From Paracoccaceae bacterium (lineage in GTDB: Bacteria > Pseudomonadota > Alphaproteobacteria > Rhodobacterales > Rhodobacteraceae), in NCBI GenBank assembly GCA_011389685.1, contig JAABTV010000009.1, positions 1-64,000 of the forward strand: a stretch of 64,000 bases of DNA. Reading direction: 5' to 3'. Every line of letters begins with the position of its first letter. Position 1 is the stretch's first letter. The notes under the pieces were generated by a model, which was not told the origin of the DNA, made no database searches, and worked only from the letters and a program-made list of their open reading frames with translations. Positions 30,389 through 38,941 of the stretch are shown piece by piece. A program made the position numbers and the translations under genes.

Positions 30389-30499
30389 AGCGTTCCGCGA
30401 AAAACCTGCAACACAGCTTTTGCGGAACGCGCGCTTTGCTTATTTGATGTGCAGCGTTCCACCTTATCCCTGTCTCAGGTATAAGGTGGAACGCTTTAG
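30385..30499. repeat. Composite palindromic element with 12-bp terminal inverted repeats
   Basis: CTAAAGCGTTCC (30385-30396) / GGAACGCTTTAG (30488-30499); internal GCGTTCCGC/GCGGAACGC (30390-30430) and GCGTTCCACCTTAT/ATAAGGTGGAACGC (30454-30494). Confidence 0.8.
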
Positions 30500-30571
30500 T
30501 CGTGCATCGCCAATGTCCCGAGAGCGCAACGCGCGGCAGGGTATTGGCGATGCAGTTTTTCCCGAGACGCC

Positions 30572-30994
30572 TTAACCGACCAGTTCGAGACCCGAGAAGA
30601 AGAACGCGATCTCTTCCTTCGCCGTGTCCGCCCCGTCCGACCCGTGGACCGAGTTTTCCCCGATCGACAGCGCGAATTCCTTGCGGATGGTGCCCGCCTC
30701 GGCCTCGGCGGGGTTGGTCGCGCCCATGATCTCGCGGTTCCTGGCAATGGCGTTCTCGCCTTCCAGCACCTGCACCACGATCGGCTCGGAAATCATGAAC
30801 TCGCACAGCTCGTCAAAGAACGGCCGCTCCTTGTGGACGCCGTAAAAGGTCTGCGCCTGCTCCAGCGTCAGCCGGATGCGTTTGGACGCGACCACGCGCA
30901 GCCCGCCATCTTCCAGCATCGCGGTGATCTTGCCGGTCAGGTTGCGGCGGGTGGCGTCGGGTTTGATGATGCTGAACGTGCGTTCGAGTGCCAT
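30572..30994 (-). CDS. ndk: Nucleoside diphosphate kinase
   Basis: 140 aa; [17 protein letters not shown] start. The usual NATDP/GSD region appears as [31 protein letters not shown]. Confidence 0.96.
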   Translation of the reverse strand: MALERTFSIIKPDATRRNLTGKITAMLEDGGLRVVASKRIRLTLEQAQTFYGVHKERPFFDELCEFMISEPIVVQVLEGENAIARNREIMGATNPAEAEAGTIRKEFALSIGENSVHGSDGADTAKEEIAFFFSGLELVG

Positions 30995-31096
30995 GTGTCA
31001 AGGCTCCTTGAAGGGGGGTGGAATGAATTGGCGTCGCCCTAGCATGGGCCACGGGGATTGAAAAGCCGCCACGTCAGGCCCCCGTCCTATCCCCCG

Positions 31097-32311
31097 TCAT
31101 ATCCCCGGCCGCATCCGCTCCAGCCGCCCCACCGCATAGGCCCCGGCCAACCCGATCACACCCGAAACCGACAGCGCCCCCATCAGCACGTAAACCCCGA
31201 AGGCATTGGCCACCAACGCCCCCACCAAGGTCGAGATCACCGCGCCCCCCGCCAGCGTCAGCGCCCCCGAAAGCCCCGAGGCCGACCCCGCCAGGTGCGG
31301 CGCCACCGACATCACCCCGGCATTCGCCCCGGGCAGGGTCAGACCGTTGCCGACCCCGACACAGACCGACCCGGCAAAGAAAACCGCCGGATGCAGCGCC
31401 CCGCCCGCGATCACCGCCATCGCCAGCAACGGCCCGACCGCCACCACCCAGCGCCCCATGATCATCAACCGCACGATGCCCCAGCGCCGCGTCGTGCGCG
31501 CCGCGACGATATTGCCCAGCATGAACCCCGCCGAGGTCGAGCCCATCCCGATGCCAAGCTCGGTCGGGCTCAGTCCGTACTGCGCCTCGGCCACCTGCGG
31601 CGCGCCGCCCATGAAGGCGTAAAAGCCCCCGACCGAGAACACCAGCACCACGCAATAGGCCCAGAACAGGCGCGCGCGGAACAACTCGGGGTAAGCGCGG
31701 AACTGGTCCGCGAAACTGGCCGAAGGGGCCAGGTTGGTCTCGCCCATATCCGACCAGACCAGCCAGGTGAGCACGGCGCCCAGCGCCATGAACAGCCAGA
31801 AACTCATGCGCCAGCCAAACAGCTCGTCCAGCACCCCGCCGATCACCGGCCCCATCAGCGGCGCCAGCGCCATCGCCGTGCCCACCACGCCCAAAAGCCG
31901 CGCCGCCTCCTCGGGCGGGCACATGTCGCGGATCACCGCGCGGCTCAGCACCATGCCGACGCCGACCCCGCATTGCAGCATCCGGAACCCGAGGAAAACC
32001 CAGACATTTCCCGCCAGCGCACAGCCCACCGAGGCCAGCGCAAAGACCGCGACACCGCCCAGCATCACCGGCCGCCGCCCGATCCGGTCGCTTAAGGGGC
32101 CAAGGATCATCTGCAACAGCGCCGACATCGCGAGGTATCCGCCCAGCGCCAGCGACACCAGCGCATAGTCGGCCTCGAACTCCGCCGCGATCTTGGGCAT
32201 CGACGGCAGGAACATGTTGAGCGCCAGAACGCTGAGCCCGGTCAACAGGATCAGGGTCAGCAATCGGGGCGGGGTGCGCGCGGGCATATCGGGCGCGGCA
32301 GGGGCGGCCAT
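31097..32311 (-). CDS. MFS multidrug effflux transporter, Bcr/CflA family
   Basis: 404 aa, 12 hydrophobic segments; GPLSDRIGRRPVMLGGVAVF motif A, MFLPSMPKIAAEF. Confidence 0.88.
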   Translation of the reverse strand: MAAPAAPDMPARTPPRLLTLILLTGLSVLALNMFLPSMPKIAAEFEADYALVSLALGGYLAMSALLQMILGPLSDRIGRRPVMLGGVAVFALASVGCALAGNVWVFLGFRMLQCGVGVGMVLSRAVIRDMCPPEEAARLLGVVGTAMALAPLMGPVIGGVLDELFGWRMSFWLFMALGAVLTWLVWSDMGETNLAPSASFADQFRAYPELFRARLFWAYCVVLVFSVGGFYAFMGGAPQVAEAQYGLSPTELGIGMGSTSAGFMLGNIVAARTTRRWGIVRLMIMGRWVVAVGPLLAMAVIAGGALHPAVFFAGSVCVGVGNGLTLPGANAGVMSVAPHLAGSASGLSGALTLAGGAVISTLVGALVANAFGVYVLMGALSVSGVIGLAGAYAVGRLERMRPGI

Positions 32312-32487
32312 GGGACAATCCGTTCACAAAGCAACAGGCCAGCGGTAGCGCGCCATCCTCCGGGCTGCAAGACCATGCCACCCGCGTGCCGCTGCGTCAG
32401 AACGCGAAATCCACCGCTATTGCAAATCCCCCTCGGGCGCGGTCTCCTGTGTCTCCTGTCTTGTCGGGCCAGGTTCGGCCTGATATT

Positions 32488-32501
32488 GTTAACACATTAA
32501 C
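32488..32501. promoter_or_regulatory. Perfect dyad upstream of the decarboxylase/aldolase operon
   Basis: GTTAA-CACA-TTAAC, ends 18 bp before the probable ATG at 32520. Confidence 0.4.
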
Positions 32502-32519
32502 TTGTATGGAGTCGACCGG

Positions 32520-33935
32520 ATGCGCTGGAGCGATTTTCCCAAATGGGGCACATGGTTGGGCGACTGGGCCGCGCGCTATCACGCCGGGCTGCGCGACCGC
32601 CCGGTGCGCGCGCGAACGAAACCCGGCGAGATCGCCGCCCAACTGCCGCAAAGCCCCCCGGAAGAGCCGCAGCCGCTTGACGATGTGATCGCCGATTTCG
32701 AACGCATCGTCATGCCCGGCATGACCCATTGGCAGCACCCGCGCTTCTTCGCCTATTTCCCCTCGAACGCGGCCCCGGCCTCTGTGCTGGCCGATCAGAT
32801 CGTCACCGTCATGGCCCCGCAATGCATGCTCTGGCAGACCTCTCCGGCGGCGACCGAGATGGAAACCCGGATGATGGACTGGCTCCGCCAGGCCATCGAC
32901 CTGCCCGACGCCTTTCACGGCGTCATCCAGGATTCGGCCTCATCGGCCACGCTGGCCGCGATGCTGACCCTGCGCGAACGCGCGCTCGGCTGGCAGGGCA
33001 ACCAAGCGGGGATTTCCGGCCAGCCCCGGCTGCGCGTCTATGCCAGTGCCGAGGTGCATACATCCATCGACCGCGCGATCTGGATTTCCGGCATCGGGCA
33101 GGAAAACCTCGTGCGCATCCCCACGACCGGCCCCCTGCGCGCAATGGACACCGCCGCGCTCGACGCCGCGATCCGCGCCGACCTCGCCGCCGGATACCGG
33201 CCCGCAGGCATCATCGCCTGCACCGGCGGCACCGGCACCGGCGCTTGCGACGACATTTCCGCCACCTGTGACGTGGCCAAAGACCACGGGCTGTTCATCC
33301 ATGTCGATGCGGCCTGGGCCGGCGCGGCGATGATCGTGCCCGAGTTTCGCAGCCTCTGGGCCGGGGTGGAGCGCGCCGACAGCGTGGTCCTGAACCCCCA
33401 TAAATGGCTGGGCACGCAGTTCGACCTTTCGGCCCATTTCGTGAAATCGCCCGAGGATCTGACCCGCACCCTTTCGATCCAGCCCGAATACCTCAAGACC
33501 CATGGCGCCGACGGGATCATCAACTATTCGGAATGGTCGGTGCCGCTGGGGCGGCGGTTTCGCGCCCTGAAGCTCTGGTTCCTGATCCGCGCCCATGGCC
33601 TTTCAGGCCTGCGCGACCGCATCCGCAACCATGTCGCCTGGTCCGAGGCGCTCGCCGAACGGCTGCGCGCCACACCCGGCTTCGAGATCGTGACCGAGCC
33701 GGTCCTGTCGCTCTTCACCTTCCGCTACGCGCCCGAGGGCACGACCGACCCGGACGCGCTCAACCTTGCGCTGGTGAATGCGATCAACGACGATGGCCGC
33801 ATCTACCTGACCCAGACCCGCACGGGCGGCGCGCTCGTCATCCGCTTCCAGGCCGGTCAGTTCGACGCCACCGAAGCGGATGTCGCCGCCGCCTTTGACG
33901 TGATCACCGAGATCGCCGCCACACTGAAGGAGTAA
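32520..33935 (+). CDS. PLP-dependent decarboxylase (group II, aromatic-L-amino-acid decarboxylase-like)
   Basis: 471 aa; HPRFFAYFPSNAAPASVLAD, QDSASSATLAAMLTLRERA, VDAAWAGAAMI, NPHKWLGTQFD (PLP lysine). Confidence 0.9.
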   Translation: MRWSDFPKWGTWLGDWAARYHAGLRDRPVRARTKPGEIAAQLPQSPPEEPQPLDDVIADFERIVMPGMTHWQHPRFFAYFPSNAAPASVLADQIVTVMAPQCMLWQTSPAATEMETRMMDWLRQAIDLPDAFHGVIQDSASSATLAAMLTLRERALGWQGNQAGISGQPRLRVYASAEVHTSIDRAIWISGIGQENLVRIPTTGPLRAMDTAALDAAIRADLAAGYRPAGIIACTGGTGTGACDDISATCDVAKDHGLFIHVDAAWAGAAMIVPEFRSLWAGVERADSVVLNPHKWLGTQFDLSAHFVKSPEDLTRTLSIQPEYLKTHGADGIINYSEWSVPLGRRFRALKLWFLIRAHGLSGLRDRIRNHVAWSEALAERLRATPGFEIVTEPVLSLFTFRYAPEGTTDPDALNLALVNAINDDGRIYLTQTRTGGALVIRFQAGQFDATEADVAAAFDVITEIAATLKE

Positions 33936-33937
33936 CC

Positions 33938-34711
33938 ATGCCCGCCCCCGTGAACCGTTTCAAGGCCGCCCTGAAAGAGGGCAAGATGCAATATGGCTGC
34001 TGGGCCAGCTTCGCCGATCCTTACGCCACCGAAATGCTGGCCAGCGCCGGGTTTGACTGGTTGGTGATCGACGGCGAACACGCGCCCAACGATCTGCAAA
34101 CCATCTCAGGGCAGGTCCAGGTGCTGCAACACGAGCATTCCGAGGCGGTCGTGCGCATCCCGATCGGGCGCGACTGGATCATCAAGCAGGTGCTCGATAC
34201 CGGCTGCCAGACCATCCTCGTGCCGCTGGTGGAAACCGCCGATCAGGCCGCCGATCTGGCCCGCGCCATGCGCTACCCTCCCGAGGGCAATCGCGGCATG
34301 GGCGGCGCCGGTGCCCGGGCCACCCGTTTCGGCGCGATCGCCGACTACGTGGCCACCGCCAATGATCAGGTCTGCCTCTTGCTGCAGGTCGAAACGGCGA
34401 AGGGTCTCGAGAACCTCGATTCGATCCTCCAGGTCGAGGGTGTGGACGGGGTGTTCATCGGCCCGGCCGACCTCTCGGCCGATATGGGCCATCCGGGCAA
34501 TGCCGGCGCCCCCGAGGTGCAAGAGGCGATCCGCGACGCCCTTGCCCGCATCAAGGCCTCCGACAAGGCGCCCGGCATCCTCGCCGTGGATGACGGCGTG
34601 GCGCAGCAATATGCCGACTGGGGCTCGCAGTTCCTGGCCGTCGGGATCGACGTGCTGATGCTGGTGCGCAGCGCCCGCGAGACCATCGCCCGCTGGCGCG
34701 CAAGGGGCTGA
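33938..34711 (+). CDS. HpcH/HpaI-family aldolase
   Basis: 257 aa; FDWLVIDGEHAPND, VETAKGLENLDSIL, GVFIGPADLSADMGHPG. Confidence 0.92.
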   Translation: MPAPVNRFKAALKEGKMQYGCWASFADPYATEMLASAGFDWLVIDGEHAPNDLQTISGQVQVLQHEHSEAVVRIPIGRDWIIKQVLDTGCQTILVPLVETADQAADLARAMRYPPEGNRGMGGAGARATRFGAIADYVATANDQVCLLLQVETAKGLENLDSILQVEGVDGVFIGPADLSADMGHPGNAGAPEVQEAIRDALARIKASDKAPGILAVDDGVAQQYADWGSQFLAVGIDVLMLVRSARETIARWRARG

Positions 34712-34726
34712 GCGGCGCACGCTGCG

Positions 34727-34835
34727 TTAACCTCTGGCGTTCATCCTTTGGCAAGAATTACCCGGCAGCCGGGCGGCAGCCGGGAGTCATACGCATGTCA
34801 CCCCCCTGTCCGGCGCCGCAGAACCGGCGTTAACC
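34727..34835. repeat. Dispersed intergenic repeat, copy 2
   Basis: TTAACC ... CAGCCGGGCGGCAGCCGG (34766-34783) ... ATGTCACCCC (34795-34804) ... GTTAACC (34829-34835). Confidence 0.6.
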
Positions 34836-34915
34836 CCACCGCGCGCAGCCCTTCCATAAATATACGTAAAAGCCTAGACTGGAGGCATTTCCGCGCGCAA
34901 AGGGTCAGAATTTCC

Positions 34916-35566
34916 ATGGCAGGCCAGACCGAAACCATCATCTCCGCGGTGCTCGCGGATATCGACACGGGCCATCTCAACCCCGGTGATTCGATCGAGG
35001 AACAGGCCCTGATCGACGCCCACGGCGTCTCGCGCACCCCCGTCCGCGAAGCGATGATCCAGCTCGAAACCGCCGGTCTCATCACCCGCCACCCGCGCAA
35101 GGGCGCCACCGTCTTTCGCCCCACGCTCGAGGAATTCCTCGCGATTCTCGAAGTCCACGCCAAGCTCGAAGGCCAGGCTGCGGGGCTCGCCGCGCGGCGG
35201 CTGTCGAAATCCCATGCACGCACCCTCGAGGCCGCCACCGCGGCCTGCGAGGCCCACGCCGCCACCCATGGCGACGCGGAGCCCGATCACTATTATCAAC
35301 TCAATCTCGACTTTCACCGCAGCGTCGCCGAAGCGGCTGGAAACCCGTTCCTGCTCGACATGATCAAGACCAACGCGCGCAAGCTCATGGCCTATTACCG
35401 CGCGCGTTATCACTATGCCGGCGTGATCGAGACATCGGCGCGCGAGCATCGCGAAATCGCCAAGCTGATCGCCAGCCGCCGCGCCGCCGAGGCCGAAGAG
35501 GCGATGGCCCTGCATGTCAGCTTTGATCATGTGACCGCGATGGACCTGCTCGCCGCGCTCGCCTGA
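34916..35566 (+). CDS. GntR-family transcriptional regulator (FCD/FadR subfamily)
   Basis: 216 aa; wHTH NPGDSIEEQALIDAHGVSRTPVREAMIQLETAGLITRHPRKGATV. Confidence 0.9.
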   Translation: MAGQTETIISAVLADIDTGHLNPGDSIEEQALIDAHGVSRTPVREAMIQLETAGLITRHPRKGATVFRPTLEEFLAILEVHAKLEGQAAGLAARRLSKSHARTLEAATAACEAHAATHGDAEPDHYYQLNLDFHRSVAEAAGNPFLLDMIKTNARKLMAYYRARYHYAGVIETSAREHREIAKLIASRRAAEAEEAMALHVSFDHVTAMDLLAALA

Positions 35567-35569
35567 GGA

Positions 35570-36265
35570 TCACCTGGCAGGACGCTTGTTTTGTTCAAGA
35601 AATTGCGCAATCCACTCGGCCGTATCAGCCATGTCTGGTGCTGTGCTCAGTGTCGCGCGCGCCCGTGCCGTGATCTCGGGGCCAAGCTCATCGGCCAGTT
35701 CCTCGATCAGCGCCGCGACGAATTCCGGCTCCATCTCGGGGTGGTATTGCGTCGTCATCACGCCATCGCCCACCACGAACCCGGCCACCGCGCAGCCCGG
35801 CCCGGTGGCGATCACCTCCGCCCCTTCGGGCAGCTGCACGACCTGTTCGGAATGGCTGGAGTAGATCGGCATTTTCCGCCCATCGGTGAATTCCGCCTCG
35901 ACCTGCCCAAAGACCCAGCCGCCCGGGTTCGCCCCCACCTTGCCGCCCAGCGCGGTGGCGATCACCTGGTGCCCGAAACAGGCCCCGAAAAGCGGAATGC
36001 CCGCCGCGATGATCTCGCGCACCAGCGCTTCCAGCCGCGCCACCCACTCCGCCCCCGAATTGACCGAGGCCGGCGAGCCGGTGATCATCACCCCGTCGAT
36101 CCCCTCAAGCGTGTCGGGAAACACCCCGTCCTTGACCGGGTAGACCACGAACGCCCAATCCGGCCTGACCCGCCACATCATCGCGGGAAACTTCTCGCCA
36201 TCCCTGGGCCAGCGATGGGCAAAATCGCTCTCGTCGGTATTGGTCATCAGGATCGCGATGCGCAT
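35570..36265 (-). CDS. Class I glutamine amidotransferase-like protein (GMP synthase GATase-like)
   Basis: ~231 aa; GACFGHQVIATALGG (Cys nucleophile), YHPEMEPEF (His/Glu). Confidence 0.87.
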   Translation of the reverse strand: MRIAILMTNTDESDFAHRWPRDGEKFPAMMWRVRPDWAFVVYPVKDGVFPDTLEGIDGVMITGSPASVNSGAEWVARLEALVREIIAAGIPLFGACFGHQVIATALGGKVGANPGGWVFGQVEAEFTDGRKMPIYSSHSEQVVQLPEGAEVIATGPGCAVAGFVVGDGVMTTQYHPEMEPEFVAALIEELADELGPEITARARATLSTAPDMADTAEWIAQFLEQNKRPAR

Positions 36266-36349
36266 GGCCGATTTCCTTTGCATATTTACTGTTCTTTACA
36301 ATATACTTAACATCACAACAACACGAATCCACCGCGGGAGGCGCCGAAA

Positions 36350-37609
36350 ATGACCATCTGGACCCCGACCGATGACGGCCATGCCGACCTCACCAGCCAC
36401 GACAGCTTCGCGCGCGGCGCGCCGCACAACACCTTTGCGCGCCTGCGCCGCGACGATCCGGTACACTGGACCGCCTATGACCAGGGCGAGGATTTCTGGT
36501 CGATCACCCGCAACGCCGACATCACCGAGATGAACCGCAACACCGCCGTCTTTTCCTCGGCACGCGGTATCCGGATGGAGGATCAGAGCTACGAGGAATA
36601 CCTCGCCCGCCGCACCTTTCAGGAGACCGACCCGCCCGAGCACATGATGACCCGGATCAAGGTCGCCAAGGCATTCTCCAAACCCGTGATCGCCGCCTTT
36701 GAAGAGGATATCCGCAAACTCTGTGACGAAATCCTTGACCAGGCGCTCGCCCGGGACAGCTTTGACGCAACGAAAGAGATCGCCCGGCAGTTGCCGATGC
36801 GGATGCTGGGCCGCATCCTCGGCCTGCCAGACGCGGATCTGCCGTGGCTCGTGGAAAAGGGCGATGCGCTCATTGCCAATACCGACCCGGATTTCACCGA
36901 TCACGTGCTCGATCAGATGACCACGGACGAGTTTCGCATGATGCCCTTCAACTCACCCGCCGGGGCGGAGCTTTTCCAATATGCCAGGAAACTCATGGCC
37001 GAGAAGGAAGCGTCCGGCGACACGTCCGGCGTGCTGCACATGATCCGCCAGCCCGCCAGGGACGGCAGCGTGATCACCGAAGAGGAGTTTCGCAACTTCT
37101 TCTGCCTGCTGGTGGCGGCGGGCAACGACACCACGCGCTATTCCATCGCCGCGGGCATCCAGGCCATGTGCCACCAGCCCGAACTCCTTGAACATATGCA
37201 GGCGGGTGGCGACATCTGGGACACGGCTCCGGATGAGATCATCCGCTGGGCCACGCCCGCGCTCTATTTCCGACGCACCGCGCTGCAAGATCATGAAATT
37301 CATGGGAAAAAGGTCCGCGAAGGCGACAAGGTGCTGTTCTGGTGGATCTCGGCCAATCGCGACGAGGCCGCGTTCGACGACCCGTTCCGCGTGAATCTCT
37401 TTCGCAGCCCCAACAAGCACCTGAGTTTCGGCCAGGGTGGCCCGCATGTCTGTCTGGGCATGTGGCTCGCGCGGCTCGAAGTGCGGGTCTTGTTTCAGGA
37501 ACTGGCCAAACGCATCAAATCGGTTCAGGCTGACGGCGACCACGAATTCCTCCGCTCGAATTTCGTGGGCGGGATCAAGAAGCTGCCGGTGCGGATCACC
37601 CGCGCGTAA
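36350..37609 (+). CDS. Cytochrome P450
   Basis: 419 aa; I-helix LLVAAGNDTTRYSI, ExxR (EIIR), heme loop FGQGGPHVCLGMWLAR. Confidence 0.95.
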   Translation: MTIWTPTDDGHADLTSHDSFARGAPHNTFARLRRDDPVHWTAYDQGEDFWSITRNADITEMNRNTAVFSSARGIRMEDQSYEEYLARRTFQETDPPEHMMTRIKVAKAFSKPVIAAFEEDIRKLCDEILDQALARDSFDATKEIARQLPMRMLGRILGLPDADLPWLVEKGDALIANTDPDFTDHVLDQMTTDEFRMMPFNSPAGAELFQYARKLMAEKEASGDTSGVLHMIRQPARDGSVITEEEFRNFFCLLVAAGNDTTRYSIAAGIQAMCHQPELLEHMQAGGDIWDTAPDEIIRWATPALYFRRTALQDHEIHGKKVREGDKVLFWWISANRDEAAFDDPFRVNLFRSPNKHLSFGQGGPHVCLGMWLARLEVRVLFQELAKRIKSVQADGDHEFLRSNFVGGIKKLPVRITRA

Positions 37610-37636
37610 AAGGCAGGCCAGACCAGGGAGACCACC

Positions 37637-38926
37637 ATGCAAGACCGCCTGCGCGCGATATTCTGCGATCACCTGTCGATCATCCGCGGCAAATACCTCC
37701 CGCACACAAAAATCGCCGATTCCGGCACCCGCTTCTGCCGCTCGACCTTCGGTGTGCATTACGACAAGGATCTGCTCGACGCGCCGGGCGCGATGATGAT
37801 GCAGGGCCTGCCCGACATGGAACTGCGCTGGCGCCATGACGAGATCCGCCAGAGCTGGGACGAGCGCACGCAGATCGTGATCGGCGACCTTTTCGACGAC
37901 GCGGGCGAGCCGCTGCCGCTCTGCCCGCGCGGGGCATTGAAGCGCGCGGTGGCCGACTGGCGCAAGCGCGGGCTCAACCCCAAGGTCGGGATCGAACTGG
38001 AATGCTTTGCCCTGCAGGCCGACGAAGAGGGCCGCCTTGCCCCCTATGACGCGCCCGGCGGCGTGGTTTACGGCACCGGGCCGATGACCGACCCGCTGCG
38101 CTTCAACGATGCGATCTGGGACATGGCCGAGCAGCTGGGGTTTCACCTCGAAATGATCACCGCCGAGTTCGACAGCCCGCAATTCGAATACGTGCTGACC
38201 TTTGACGACGCGGTCAAGGCGGTGGACGATATCGTCCTGTTCCGCCTCATGGCGCGCGAGATCGCGCTCGAACACGGTGTGATCCTGAGCTTCATGCCCA
38301 AACCCATTGCCGAGGCCGGCGGCTCGGGCATGCATGTCAACTTTTCCTTCACCGAAGAGGATGGCGGCAACGCGCTCTCCGCCGGTCCGCGCGGCGGGCC
38401 CGAGCACATGAACGATCTGGCGCGCGGATGCCTTGCCGGTCTTCTGCATCATCACAAGGGGCTTGCGGGCCTCATCGCGCCGACCGCGAATTCCTATCAG
38501 CGGCTTCAACCCGGTTCGCTTTCGGGGTTCTGGCAGAACTGGGGCGGCGATCACCGCAACGTCACCACGCGCATATCCTCCGAAGGCGGCGCCAAGGCCC
38601 GGCTCGAACACCGCATGGCCGATGCCAGCGCCAACCCCTATACCGCCACGGCCGCCGTGCTTCAGGCCGCGCGGCTGGGCGTCGAGAATGGATACGACCT
38701 GCCCCCGATCGAGACCGGCGACGGGTTCGACAACACTGATGCCAAGGAAAGCACCGCCATCGACCTGCGCGGCGCAATTGCCGATCTGAAGGCCGACAGT
38801 GCGCTCTGCGCCGCGGTGGGGCCGCTTCTGTGTGACAACCACATCTACATGAAGGAAAAGGAAGTGAAAAAGACCAGGGATCTCGAAGGCGACGCGCTGC
38901 GCGATTTCTACGTCTATTTCGTCTGA
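37637..38926 (+). CDS. Glutamine synthetase-like protein (probable gamma-glutamyl-amine ligase)
   Basis: 429 aa; GS motifs VGIELECFAL, AEFDSPQFEY, EAGGSGMHVNFSF, APTANSYQRL, LEHRMADASANPY. Confidence 0.88.
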   Translation: MQDRLRAIFCDHLSIIRGKYLPHTKIADSGTRFCRSTFGVHYDKDLLDAPGAMMMQGLPDMELRWRHDEIRQSWDERTQIVIGDLFDDAGEPLPLCPRGALKRAVADWRKRGLNPKVGIELECFALQADEEGRLAPYDAPGGVVYGTGPMTDPLRFNDAIWDMAEQLGFHLEMITAEFDSPQFEYVLTFDDAVKAVDDIVLFRLMAREIALEHGVILSFMPKPIAEAGGSGMHVNFSFTEEDGGNALSAGPRGGPEHMNDLARGCLAGLLHHHKGLAGLIAPTANSYQRLQPGSLSGFWQNWGGDHRNVTTRISSEGGAKARLEHRMADASANPYTATAAVLQAARLGVENGYDLPPIETGDGFDNTDAKESTAIDLRGAIADLKADSALCAAVGPLLCDNHIYMKEKEVKKTRDLEGDALRDFYVYFV

Positions 38927-38941
38927 GCCAAGGGAGGATAC

